Positions 17,835 to 26,157 of a DNA stretch of 64,000 bases are shown piece by piece (position 1 is the stretch's first letter; each line of letters opens with the position of its first letter). A program made the position numbers and the translations under genes. The DNA is from G963677445 sp963678275 (lineage in GTDB: Bacteria > Bacteroidota > Ignavibacteria > Ignavibacteriales > Melioribacteraceae). The notes below the pieces were generated by a model that ran no database searches, was not told the origin of the DNA, and saw only the letters and a list, made by a program, of their open reading frames with translations. The stretch lies in assembly GCA_963678275.1 (NCBI GenBank), contig OY782765.1:2046001-2110000 (forward strand), in the 5' to 3' direction.

Positions 17835-19016
17835 ATGTACATTCTTTTTATTCTGACAATAATTGTCGCGGCGCTCATAGTTCTGGCAATTTTAGAATAC
17901 ACGTTTCATCAGAAACGTGTATTCTCAATTCCCGTAAGAATTCATATTAATGGAACAAGGGGTAAATCAAGTGTCACCAGGCTGATAGGCGGCGGACTCA
18001 GGGAAGGGGGAATCGCCTCAATTACCAAAGTTACCGGAACTTATCCGCGGCTTATTCTGGAAGATGGCACCGAAACTCTTATTTACCGTAAAAGTTCGGC
18101 CAATATTCTTGAGCAGCTATCCACGGTGAAATTTGCCGCCTCCCGCAAAGCTCAGGCGCTGGTTGTTGAATGTATGGCGCTTCAGCCCCAATACCAGAAA
18201 ATCACCGAAAATCAGATGATTCATTCCACTATCGGTGTAATGACAAATGTCCGGCTCGACCATACAGATGTAATGGGTTATACAATTGAAGAAATCGCCG
18301 GGTCAATGGGTAATTCGATTCCCCGGAAAGGGAAACTTTTCACAGCGGAAAGAATTCACGACAAATACCTTGAAAAAATCTGTAAGAAGAAAAAAACTGA
18401 ACTGTTTATCTCCGATCCCGAGACAGTTAGCAACAGAGAAATGAAAAAATTCAGGTATCTTGAGCATAAAGAAAATGTCGCGCTCGCTCTTGCCATTTGC
18501 GAACATCTTGGTGTCGACCGTGAAAAAGCGCTTGCCGGCATGTATAAATGTACTCCCGACGCCGGAGCTCTTACAAAAAGCACAATCAGGGTATTCGGCA
18601 AGGAAATCATATTCTATAATGCCTTCGCCGCTAATGATCCTGAATCGACCCTGATGATATGGAAAAAAATTAATGATGAAATAGGATTTCAGGGCGCGGT
18701 TATATTTTTACTCAATAACAGGCAGGACAGATTCGAGAGAGGAAAACAGCTTATTGAAATGCTCGGGAATAAATTAAAAGATAAATTTGATTTCCTTGTT
18801 CTTGTGGGAGATTCCACTGATGTTATAGAGGGGCTGGCAGTAAGCAATAAGATACCCCGCAACAAAATTGTGAATATCCATGCCAGAACTGCCGAGGTAG
18901 TATATGAAAAGGCGCTGGGGCTGACAAAGGAAAAATCATCCATTATCGCCATTGGCAATATGGGAGGCGTCGGCGCTAAAATAGCTGAATATTTTGAACA
19001 TCGGGATACAAATTAA
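17835..19016 (+). CDS. pgsB: Poly-gamma-glutamate synthase subunit PgsB/CapB
   Basis: ATP-dependent amide ligase that polymerises glutamate through gamma-carboxyl groups, acting at the inner membrane. The 393-aa protein has one N-terminal TM helix (about 2-22), then a Mur-ligase-like domain with the P-loop INGTRGKSSVTRLIGGGL (Gly40-Ser45), and VVECMALQPQYQ, TNVRLDHTDVMG and FNAFAANDPEST-type segments known from CapB/PgsB. Length is normal for the family. It is the first of a tight plus-strand run (pgsC begins 2 nt after its stop). Codons 20-31 form a perfect 14-bp inverted repeat in the DNA. Confidence 0.92.
   Translation: MYILFILTIIVAALIVLAILEYTFHQKRVFSIPVRIHINGTRGKSSVTRLIGGGLREGGIASITKVTGTYPRLILEDGTETLIYRKSSANILEQLSTVKFAASRKAQALVVECMALQPQYQKITENQMIHSTIGVMTNVRLDHTDVMGYTIEEIAGSMGNSIPRKGKLFTAERIHDKYLEKICKKKKTELFISDPETVSNREMKKFRYLEHKENVALALAICEHLGVDREKALAGMYKCTPDAGALTKSTIRVFGKEIIFYNAFAANDPESTLMIWKKINDEIGFQGAVIFLLNNRQDRFERGKQLIEMLGNKLKDKFDFLVLVGDSTDVIEGLAVSNKIPRNKIVNIHARTAEVVYEKALGLTKEKSSIIAIGNMGGVGAKIAEYFEHRDTN
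17894..17925. repeat. Perfect 14-bp inverted repeat inside pgsB
   Basis: AGAATACACGTTTC (17894-17907) and GAAACGTGTATTCT (17912-17925) are exact reverse complements around the 4-nt loop ATCA, about 60 nt into the coding sequence and just after the TM-helix codons. No T-run follows. It could be an mRNA hairpin or a dyad protein-binding site; both readings are inference. Confidence 0.9.
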
Positions 19017-19018
19017 AT

Positions 19019-19471
19019 ATGATAGAATTAAGTGTTACACTGGGACTCATTTTTAGTCTGCTTTCATATGAAGTATTCGGACTCGCGGCCGGCGGCATAG
19101 TTGTACCAGGCTATATTGCGCTTCATCTTACCGAACCGGACAGGCTCGCCGGAATTTTTATTGTCAGCTTTATTACTTTTCTGATAATTAAAGTTCTCGC
19201 CAATTATACTTTTCTCTATGGAAGAAGACAAATGGTTTTATCCCTTTTAATCGGTTGTCTGCTGGCAAATTTTTCCCGTCAGTTTCTTTCATTCGAAATG
19301 GCGGCAGGAACTATACAGCTTACCGCTCTCGGATGGGTAATTCCGGGACTTATCGGACACTGGTTTGGAAAACAGGGAGTATTTAAAACCATAACAGTTT
19401 TATTTATCACAGCCGTTTTTGTAAGATTTCTTGTGATATTGATATTTAACGGAGCGCAATTCCCTTACTAA
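19019..19471 (+). CDS. pgsC: Poly-gamma-glutamate synthase subunit PgsC/CapC
   Basis: Integral membrane partner of PgsB (150 aa, normal length). Nearly the whole chain is hydrophobic, with four to five TM helices. Recognisable PgsC features are the N-terminal LGLIFSLLSYEVFGLAAGGIVVPGYIAL, the polar turn LTEPDRLAG, and GWVIPGLIGHWFGKQG near the end. PgsC is required with PgsB for polymer synthesis and is thought to help channel the chain across the membrane. It sits between pgsB (2-nt gap) and pgsW (13-nt gap), so translational coupling is likely. Confidence 0.9.
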   Translation: MIELSVTLGLIFSLLSYEVFGLAAGGIVVPGYIALHLTEPDRLAGIFIVSFITFLIIKVLANYTFLYGRRQMVLSLLIGCLLANFSRQFLSFEMAAGTIQLTALGWVIPGLIGHWFGKQGVFKTITVLFITAVFVRFLVILIFNGAQFPY

Positions 19472-19484
19472 AGTTTAAAAAGAG

Positions 19485-20597
19485 ATGAATAAACTCAGCA
19501 TAAAATCAAATATAGTTCTTGGCGCGCTCGCGCTGTTAACTCTGATCGCGTTTATAGCGGTTGAAAATACAAAAGTAATGGTCGAGCAGCAATGGTATGA
19601 AGAAAAACTCGCGGCCGCGGAGCTCGCGAAAAAAGCCGCCGATCATCTTAAGCAGACGCGCCTTTCGCAGGGTGTCTTTATTGATGTAGTCAATGACCCT
19701 AATGAAACAGCGATGATAGGCCAGGAATTCACTATGATCACCACCGACAGGGGATCAATTGACGCCAAGCTGATTTCAACCAATCCTAATTTTGCGGCGG
19801 CGATAGTGGAAATGTTAAAAGAAGCGGGCCTTAAAAAAGATGAAAAAGTAGCGATCGCTTTTACCGGCTCTTTTCCGGCTCTGAATCTGGCAACCCTGGC
19901 GGCAATGGAGGTCTTGGAGCTTCAGCCTGTTATTATTACTTCAGTCGGAGCTTCGAACTGGGGAGCGAATGATCCCTGGTTTACCTGGCTCGATATGGAA
20001 AAAGCCCTTTATGATGCCGGAATATTTCATTTCCGCTCGGTTGCCGCCTCTATCGGCGGCGGAAAGGACCGTGGACGGGGATTAAGCCCCGACGGGCGGG
20101 ATCTGATAATTGAAGCGATTAAAAGAAATAACGTAAGGTTTATTGATCAGGAACACCTGGAAAACAGCATCCAGGAAAGAATGGAAATATATGATGAACA
20201 TTCCGGCGTTGATGGTTATAAATGTTATATAAATGTCGGAGGGGGAATAGCGAGCCTCGGAGCCACAATAAATGGAAGAATTATCCCCAGCGGTTTATCT
20301 GAAAAACTGCTGATGAAAAATTTCCCCGTGCCCGGTGTTATTATTCAGATGGCAAAAAAAAATATCCCCATCATTCATTTGCTCAGGGTTAAACAACTGG
20401 TAAGAAAATATCAGCTCAGCCCTGTATCCGTTCCCCTCCCCCTTCCCGGAGAGGGTGAAATATTTATCGAAGAAAAATACAGTTTAATACTTACAGCGGT
20501 ACTGACGGTTATTCTTGCGGCAGCCATCGCGTTTGTATTCATTATGGAAAGGAAACGACACAAACCGGGTGAAGAAAAGGTGCCCGGTTTAACCTGA
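19485..20597 (+). CDS. pgsW: Poly-gamma-glutamate system protein PgsW
   Basis: Protein of 370 aa with an N-terminal signal-anchor (about 7-26) and a C-terminal TM helix (about 333-353), leaving a large domain of about 300 aa presumably outside the inner membrane. Segments such as GLKKDEKVAIAFTGSFPALN, VIITSVGASNWGANDP, SIGGGKDRGRGLSPDGR and CYINVGGGIASLGATI match the 'poly-gamma-glutamate system protein' family that accompanies PgsB and PgsC in organisms lacking the Bacillus PgsA/PgsE pair. Its biochemical function is not established. The gene order pgsB-pgsC-pgsW supports the call. Confidence 0.85.
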   Translation: MNKLSIKSNIVLGALALLTLIAFIAVENTKVMVEQQWYEEKLAAAELAKKAADHLKQTRLSQGVFIDVVNDPNETAMIGQEFTMITTDRGSIDAKLISTNPNFAAAIVEMLKEAGLKKDEKVAIAFTGSFPALNLATLAAMEVLELQPVIITSVGASNWGANDPWFTWLDMEKALYDAGIFHFRSVAASIGGGKDRGRGLSPDGRDLIIEAIKRNNVRFIDQEHLENSIQERMEIYDEHSGVDGYKCYINVGGGIASLGATINGRIIPSGLSEKLLMKNFPVPGVIIQMAKKNIPIIHLLRVKQLVRKYQLSPVSVPLPLPGEGEIFIEEKYSLILTAVLTVILAAAIAFVFIMERKRHKPGEEKVPGLT

Positions 20598-20637
20598 TAG
20601 TTTTTAATTGGTTTTTATGAACCAGCAGGATATATAT

Positions 20638-21549
20638 ATGAGAAGGAAAACAAAAGTTATACTTTTTACATCATTTTTATTACTAATTTTTTGTGGCGCT
20701 GTTTTTTCTCAAACCAGATCAAAACGACCTGTAAATATTCAGTCAAAGGTTCGTATGGTAATATCAGGGAAATCACGAACATATTACCCCCTGCCATTCG
20801 AAAAACCGGCTACAATCAATTTAAAAGGACCCGCAAAACTGAAAATTGTTACAAGAGCTCGTTTTAAACCGGGTGAAAAGAATAACCTCGATTATTCAAT
20901 TAAATACCAGGTTGACGGGGGAAAAATTGAGGAAACAGGTTTCACCGGTGTGGAAAGATCCCGTTACGCGGTCTATAGAAAAGGTATTTACGGCATCCCG
21001 GGTGATAAAGAAGAAATTATCATTGAAGTCGGGCTCGGTTATCATACCATAAATGTTTTCAGAGGAGAGAAAGATATCAACATAGCCGCCAGGTTCCGAT
21101 ATTCAAAAATGAAAGCAAAAAAACGTTCATGGATATCTCTGACTCCCGATCATCCCAATGAACCTGTTGACCTGGTTACGCGTGAAGAAATGAGCCATTA
21201 TTACCGTTTTTCCGAGCAAAAACCTCTTCGTTTTGATATTATCGGTCCCACCCAGGTAAGAGTGTTAACACGCCCGGAAATTGACTATAAGATGAAAGGA
21301 CGGATAATTTACCGCGTTCAGGTTAAAGATGGAAAAAATCTTCTTAATAACTATATGCTGAGCACAGTTAAATCAGAAGTTACAGGCTACCTGAAAAATG
21401 GCAAACTTATTCCGGGTAAGGCAAGGGAGATTGTGATTAATGTTCCTTCCGGCAGGCACAGATATGAAATTTGCCCGCTGGATAAAGATAAACATACCCT
21501 GCTCGCAAAATTATTATTCCCCAAATCAGATGTTAAACTAGAAGAATAA
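20638..21549 (+). CDS. Secreted protein of the PGA locus, family not recognised
   Basis: About 303 aa starting from ATG 20638, which I prefer over an in-frame ATG at 20608. From 20638 a clean signal peptide (MRRKTKVILFTSFLLLIFCGAVFS, then Gln) results, and AGGA precedes it. The mature protein appears to be two related beta-rich halves: both start with a YYPLPFEKPATINLKGPAKLKIVTR-like or YYRFSEQKPLRFDIIGPTQVRVLTR-like segment, and both end with a GKAREIVINVPSGRHRYEI-like segment. It is strongly basic. This suggests a periplasmic polyanion-handling or structural role, which is an inference from position and charge. Confidence 0.65.
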   Translation: MRRKTKVILFTSFLLLIFCGAVFSQTRSKRPVNIQSKVRMVISGKSRTYYPLPFEKPATINLKGPAKLKIVTRARFKPGEKNNLDYSIKYQVDGGKIEETGFTGVERSRYAVYRKGIYGIPGDKEEIIIEVGLGYHTINVFRGEKDINIAARFRYSKMKAKKRSWISLTPDHPNEPVDLVTREEMSHYYRFSEQKPLRFDIIGPTQVRVLTRPEIDYKMKGRIIYRVQVKDGKNLLNNYMLSTVKSEVTGYLKNGKLIPGKAREIVINVPSGRHRYEICPLDKDKHTLLAKLLFPKSDVKLEE

Positions 21550-21556
21550 CAATAAT

Positions 21557-22711
21557 ATGAAAAATAACCTCATCAGAATTCTCAGGTATACCGGCTTTAT
21601 TTTGATCATGGGGCTAATTATCTCCGCAGCTATTTCAGATGATATAATAGCTCAGAAAAAGTCGAAGAAAAAGAAAAAAAAGAAAAGCAGCGTTGGAAGA
21701 TGGGAATTAAACGTTGGTTTCAGAACTATGTATGATGATAATATTCTTAAAAACTCTGACAAATACCTTGATCGCTTTGCCAACCGTGAGGATGAAGGGC
21801 GTTTCCATATTGAAACCGAAGATGACATTATCATCCAGCAAAGTCTGGGAATTACTTATTCCAATCGTTTTTTCGGCAGCTTAAAAACTGAATTTTCAGC
21901 AGACGCCGATTTTAAACTTTATGCCCATAATCCGGTTAAGAATTTTTATATCTATTCATTCGGTGTACGTCAATATGTTTCAAAAAAAATACACCTTAAC
22001 TTTGCCTATACCCATATACCGGAATTTTACGTCAGGCACTTCCGAGATGAAGAATGGGTAAATCTTGTCGGCTATACCGAAGAGGCCTTCCAACCCTATG
22101 AGTTTGCCAAGGATGACTACGGTTTTTATATGCATCATTCTATTTTCAGCCGAACAAGCTACAGAGTATACCTTTCTTTTATGAAATATTTTCATAATGA
22201 ACATTTTACCGAGTATGACTGTGATAATTATCATATCGGCGCTAAAATTTACCAGAAGATAACGAATGAAATAAAAATTGACCTTGCTTATGATTTTATC
22301 TATTCAAAAGGCACAAGGGTATCGAAGGAGCCGCGAATTATGGGCAATACAATTGTCGATCCCACCAATGATGAACATATTGTAAGTCTTGGCGTCGGTT
22401 ACAGAATGCCCAAAATAGCGGGCAAAAAAAATTCAATCTCGGTAACAGCGAAATATTACCGCAGGTTTTACACCACTGACATTTATCATGAACTGGATCC
22501 GCTGCACGCGGGCAGATATGATTATAACTACAGAGTTTTTCTCAATTATGATATCGACCTTATAAAAGGAGTTTCAACAACCTTTTTCTATAACTGGCTT
22601 CTTCGTGAATCGTCAACATCAGTAGAAGAAAACAAAGAAGCGATTACCGAAGAAAAAGACTACAGACAGAACATTTTTGGAATCAAACTTGGATATAAAT
22701 TTAAATTATAG
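21557..22711 (+). CDS. Outer-membrane beta-barrel-like protein with Lys-rich N-terminus
   Basis: A 384-aa protein with a signal peptide (MKNNLIRILRYTGFILIMGLIISAA) and then a mature N-terminus containing KKSKKKKKKKSS (Lys34-Lys43). The remainder has regularly spaced amphipathic aromatic strands (RWELNVGFRTMYDDNI, FYIYSFGVRQYVSKKIHLNFAYTHIP, KIDLAYDFIY, VTAKYYRRFY, YRVFLNYDIDL) and ends in GIKLGYKFKL, an outer-membrane-type terminal strand. It looks like an outer-membrane barrel of 12-16 strands. Sitting in the pgs operon, it is the natural candidate for an outer-membrane exit or anchoring component; no specific family was recognised. Confidence 0.7.
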   Translation: MKNNLIRILRYTGFILIMGLIISAAISDDIIAQKKSKKKKKKKSSVGRWELNVGFRTMYDDNILKNSDKYLDRFANREDEGRFHIETEDDIIIQQSLGITYSNRFFGSLKTEFSADADFKLYAHNPVKNFYIYSFGVRQYVSKKIHLNFAYTHIPEFYVRHFRDEEWVNLVGYTEEAFQPYEFAKDDYGFYMHHSIFSRTSYRVYLSFMKYFHNEHFTEYDCDNYHIGAKIYQKITNEIKIDLAYDFIYSKGTRVSKEPRIMGNTIVDPTNDEHIVSLGVGYRMPKIAGKKNSISVTAKYYRRFYTTDIYHELDPLHAGRYDYNYRVFLNYDIDLIKGVSTTFFYNWLLRESSTSVEENKEAITEEKDYRQNIFGIKLGYKFKL

Positions 22712-22745
22712 AGAATGAACAAAAATATTTTTAAGGAAATAAATA

Positions 22746-23753
22746 ATGCTGAAATTAAAAAAATACCTTTTGTTATGTGGTTTAATAGTACTTGTCAGTT
22801 GCGGGACACCAAATGACCCGGAATCTATCTTTGGCGGAAATGGGGGTTATAATATTGTGGGCAGATATGAAACCCAGGGTGAAGCCCATGATATTTTTGT
22901 TGATGACAGCCTGGCATATATAGCCCAGGGTCAGGGTGGATTATTGATTCTTGATATTGTTGACCGTACAAATCCCAAATATGTTTCTTTTATCCATGAA
23001 GATGCCAGAGGTTATCTCGACAGAATTATAAAAAAAGGAAATGTAGTCTATCTCGCCGCCGGTGGTTTTGGTGTAACGGCAGTGGAGGTTGATGACCCGG
23101 AAAATCCTGAAATAAGTATCTCCAATCTTAATATAAAACCTGCCACAAATTTCCTTATTCTTGGCGACTGGCTGCTCACCGCGGTTGATGAGCATGGTTT
23201 TAACATTTCCGATATAAGTTATCCCCAGCAGCCTGATATCAGGACCTATACATTTACGCCCGGCTACGCGCAGGGGCTTGCCACAAATTCTGATTCCACT
23301 ATGCTGCTGGTTGCTGACGGCGAAATGGGACTGGCGGTCATGGATATTTCCAAAATAAATGAACAACAGGGTTTTGGCGATTATCCACTGCTCAATTCCA
23401 TTGATGTGCCCGGTTACGCGACAGATGTCATTCTGGTTGATGATCGTTATGCCTGCCTCGCCTGCGGAACCGGTGGTTTAAGTATTGTGGATATTGCCGA
23501 TTCAGCAAATTACGTGTTGACTGCGACCTATAATACCGGCGGATATGCCAAGGAAATAGCGGTTAAAAATGACAGGCTTTATATCACAACACAGGGAAGA
23601 GGACTCCAGATGGTATCAATTTCCGACCCATATTCTCCTCAACCTCTCGGAGTTGTAAAATCAGGATATGCCAACGGTGTTGCCCTGGATGATAATTATG
23701 TTTATGTCGCCGACAGAGAGGAAGGAATAATAATCATTGAAATTCCAAATTAA
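22746..23753 (+). CDS. LVIVD-repeat beta-propeller lipoprotein
   Basis: Lipoprotein of 335 aa (MLKLKKYLLLCGLIVLVSC, Cys19). The mature chain is built of about seven blades of the LVIVD type, each with AYIAQGQGGLLILDIVDRTNP-like, VYLAAGGFGVTAVEVDDPENP-like or ACLACGTGGLSIVDIADS-like sequence, ending in VYVADREEGIIIIEIPN. These fold as beta-propellers and often act in protein or polymer binding at the cell surface. Catalysis is not expected. It is the fifth pgs-locus gene, with the acyltransferase start 2 nt after its stop. Confidence 0.8.
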   Translation: MLKLKKYLLLCGLIVLVSCGTPNDPESIFGGNGGYNIVGRYETQGEAHDIFVDDSLAYIAQGQGGLLILDIVDRTNPKYVSFIHEDARGYLDRIIKKGNVVYLAAGGFGVTAVEVDDPENPEISISNLNIKPATNFLILGDWLLTAVDEHGFNISDISYPQQPDIRTYTFTPGYAQGLATNSDSTMLLVADGEMGLAVMDISKINEQQGFGDYPLLNSIDVPGYATDVILVDDRYACLACGTGGLSIVDIADSANYVLTATYNTGGYAKEIAVKNDRLYITTQGRGLQMVSISDPYSPQPLGVVKSGYANGVALDDNYVYVADREEGIIIIEIPN

Positions 23754-23755
23754 AA

Positions 23756-24895
23756 ATGAAAGAAAATAATATTAGCTCTGAAATAAAAATTCCGTCGGCA
23801 AAAAAAGAAAGATTCGAGTTTATCGACCGATTTCGCGGAGTAGTCGGAGTTTTAATGCTTCTGGGGCATTCCTCCTATTACTTCAATTCGGTCTGGAAAT
23901 ATCTTGATCCGCTCGATCCCCTTTTTGCCGACTGGGGTCAGTTTTTTGTAAGGTATATCGGTTATCTCTGCGCCCCCGGTTTTCTGATGATGAATGGAGC
24001 GATGGTCTGGTGGGCTTTTACAAAAAGAGTAACAAAAGGTGTTTCGCCCGCCGAAGCCCGCTGGCATTTAATTCAAAGGGGTCTTTTCCTGGTACTGGTT
24101 CAGATAACATGGGTAAATTCATCATGGGGCGGATTTACACACCTTCGCCTCGATCACCTGGGAATTATTGCCGCAATTGGCTTTTCAATGATCCTACTTA
24201 CGTTTATCGTTCACTGGAAATGGCATTACAGAATGGCTGTCGCGGCTGTTATTCTACTGTTGCATCCGTTTCTCATTCAAATCAGTTATGATACGTCAGA
24301 TACTTTAAGCGCAGTTCTGATGCAGACATTCGTTGATTCCGGCTCTTTTAATAAGTACCCTGTGCTCCCCTGGTTTTCGCTCGCTATCCTGGGATCGGTT
24401 ATGGCAACCGGTTGGCTGAAAGAATGGAAAACCGACAGAGAACGAATTAAATTCGGGCTTCTTATTGGTCCCGGCTCAATGCTCGCCGCACTTTTTATAA
24501 GGTTAGCCGGAGGTTATGGTAATATTTCCCCCTGGTCCGGTTTCTGGAGCTGGTCATTTTTCCTTGATCAGAAGTATCCTCCCAGTCTTTTTCACAATTT
24601 ATGGTTTTTCGGCGCGGTTGTTACCGGGGTTACAGTAATTATTATTTTAGGAAAATATTTACCAAAATTTGTAAACTGGCTCGGCATTGTCGGACGCGTG
24701 CCTCTCTTCTTTTATGCTGTACATATAGCTTTCCTCGGAATATTTTCCAAAAGGATTGATATTTATTACAGAGAAGGAGAAGTAACCGAAACACTTATCG
24801 GTTTTGTTATAATGATTGTTATTATGCTCCCCCTCGCCGCATGGTTTGGGAAAGTTAAAAGAAAAAGTAAAAACTATTTTATCAGATTAATATAA
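23756..24895 (+). CDS. HGSNAT/DUF1624-like membrane acyltransferase
   Basis: Polytopic membrane protein of 379 aa with about ten TM helices. The N-terminal ERFEFIDRFRGVVGVLMLLGHSSYYFN block, with the FxDxxRG motif, the following His, and APGFLMMNGAMVWW, matches the catalytic domain of heparan-alpha-glucosaminide N-acetyltransferase (DUF1624/HGSNAT_cat). Family members move an acetyl group from cytosolic acetyl-CoA across the membrane to an outside acceptor. Here the acceptor could be the polymer made by PgsBC or a linked glycan. That is inferred only from operon position (2-nt gap upstream, 5-nt gap downstream). Confidence 0.75.
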   Translation: MKENNISSEIKIPSAKKERFEFIDRFRGVVGVLMLLGHSSYYFNSVWKYLDPLDPLFADWGQFFVRYIGYLCAPGFLMMNGAMVWWAFTKRVTKGVSPAEARWHLIQRGLFLVLVQITWVNSSWGGFTHLRLDHLGIIAAIGFSMILLTFIVHWKWHYRMAVAAVILLLHPFLIQISYDTSDTLSAVLMQTFVDSGSFNKYPVLPWFSLAILGSVMATGWLKEWKTDRERIKFGLLIGPGSMLAALFIRLAGGYGNISPWSGFWSWSFFLDQKYPPSLFHNLWFFGAVVTGVTVIIILGKYLPKFVNWLGIVGRVPLFFYAVHIAFLGIFSKRIDIYYREGEVTETLIGFVIMIVIMLPLAAWFGKVKRKSKNYFIRLI

Positions 24896-24900
24896 AGATT

Positions 24901-26157
24901 ATGAAAAGGTTCCCCGGTTTATATCTGTTATTTATTGTATCATTTTTTGCAATTTTCTTTTCAGGATGCGCCTCAAGGGATTTCACTCCTGAAATGATGG
25001 AAGACTCGACAATAGTTTACAGTTCTTCCGACGGCAATGGAATTAACGCACAGATTAAACTTTACAGAAACCTCTATAACAGCGACGACTTACCTGATAA
25101 CCTTACAAAATTCAGGTTGAAGAATAATGTAAATCTCATCGCCCGTATTTATCTTAAAAACACAGATAAATATATTGGTGAAAATTTGATGTTTCATATT
25201 GACTGGATTGATAACCAGGGGGAATCATTCTATCTTAAAAGAATTGATTTAACACCTCAAAAGAAAGATAATGAATTTATCAGCGCCATATCTCTCGATA
25301 CTTCCGGCAGAGCGCCGGGGAATTATTCCATAAAGGTTTACCTCTTCAGGGAATTAATTGCCGGGAAAAACTTTACACTGGAGAAAGCTTATCCCCTCTT
25401 CCCTCTCGCGGAAATAGACAATCTCAAACATAATCTTATTCTCTATAGAAAATACAGCCGTAAAAAGGGAAAATATTACGGAGTAAAAGGCCCATACAGG
25501 CAGAAGGAAAACGCCTGGCTGAGGGCAAAACTTGAATTGCCGAATATAAAAAAATTCAGGGAATATGATTTTGATTTCAAATTTGAATGGCGCGCTCCCG
25601 ATGGAAATCCCTTTTATACAAAAGAATTAAATATACCTCCCGGCAAAAAAGTTAAATCATTAAAAACCGCGATCCCAATTTCGGAAGATAAAAGAGAAAG
25701 AGGGAATTATACCCTGAATATGTTTCTGAATGATTCACTTCTGGAAATTAAAAAGTTCGAACTGATTCCGGAATATCCTGATTATTCGCCGGAAGAGGTC
25801 AAAAAAATCAATACGGAACTGACTCTCTACAGAAAAAAGAGTAAAAAATCGGGTAAATTAATTGGGAAAGGCAATTCTTTTCAAATAAAAAAAGGAAGAA
25901 AGGTCAGGGCTGATATCAGGTTCAGTAATCTTAAAAAAGTTAAAAATCTGAAACCTGAAGGAAAAATTATTTGGAAAAACCCAAGCGGTAAAACTATATA
26001 TACCCAGTCCTTTAAACTTCCTTCAAAGTCCGATAAAAAACTGGTAACAAGCGCATTATCGATTTCAAAGGGAAAACGTAAACCAGGCAAATACAAAATT
26101 GAAGTTTATATTTTCAGGGAACAGGTTGCCGGGAAGGAATTCACTTTATATAAATAG
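24901..26157 (+). CDS. Lipoprotein with three related beta-sandwich repeats
   Basis: Lipoprotein of 418 aa (MKRFPGLYLLFIVSFFAIFFSGC, Cys23). After the anchor come three related units of about 120-130 aa. Each starts with an (I)xLYRKxSxKxGK-like or LYRNLYNSDD segment and a 'vRaxixlxnlkk' stretch. Each continues through a FxFxWxxPxGxxxYTKxL-like block and ends with GNYTLNMFL or GKYKIEVYIFREQVAGKEFTL. The whole is very Lys-rich. I do not recognise the family. It is the last gene of the pgs run and no terminator is evident after it. A polyanion-binding surface role is a guess from charge and context. Confidence 0.7.
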   Translation: MKRFPGLYLLFIVSFFAIFFSGCASRDFTPEMMEDSTIVYSSSDGNGINAQIKLYRNLYNSDDLPDNLTKFRLKNNVNLIARIYLKNTDKYIGENLMFHIDWIDNQGESFYLKRIDLTPQKKDNEFISAISLDTSGRAPGNYSIKVYLFRELIAGKNFTLEKAYPLFPLAEIDNLKHNLILYRKYSRKKGKYYGVKGPYRQKENAWLRAKLELPNIKKFREYDFDFKFEWRAPDGNPFYTKELNIPPGKKVKSLKTAIPISEDKRERGNYTLNMFLNDSLLEIKKFELIPEYPDYSPEEVKKINTELTLYRKKSKKSGKLIGKGNSFQIKKGRKVRADIRFSNLKKVKNLKPEGKIIWKNPSGKTIYTQSFKLPSKSDKKLVTSALSISKGKRKPGKYKIEVYIFREQVAGKEFTLYK

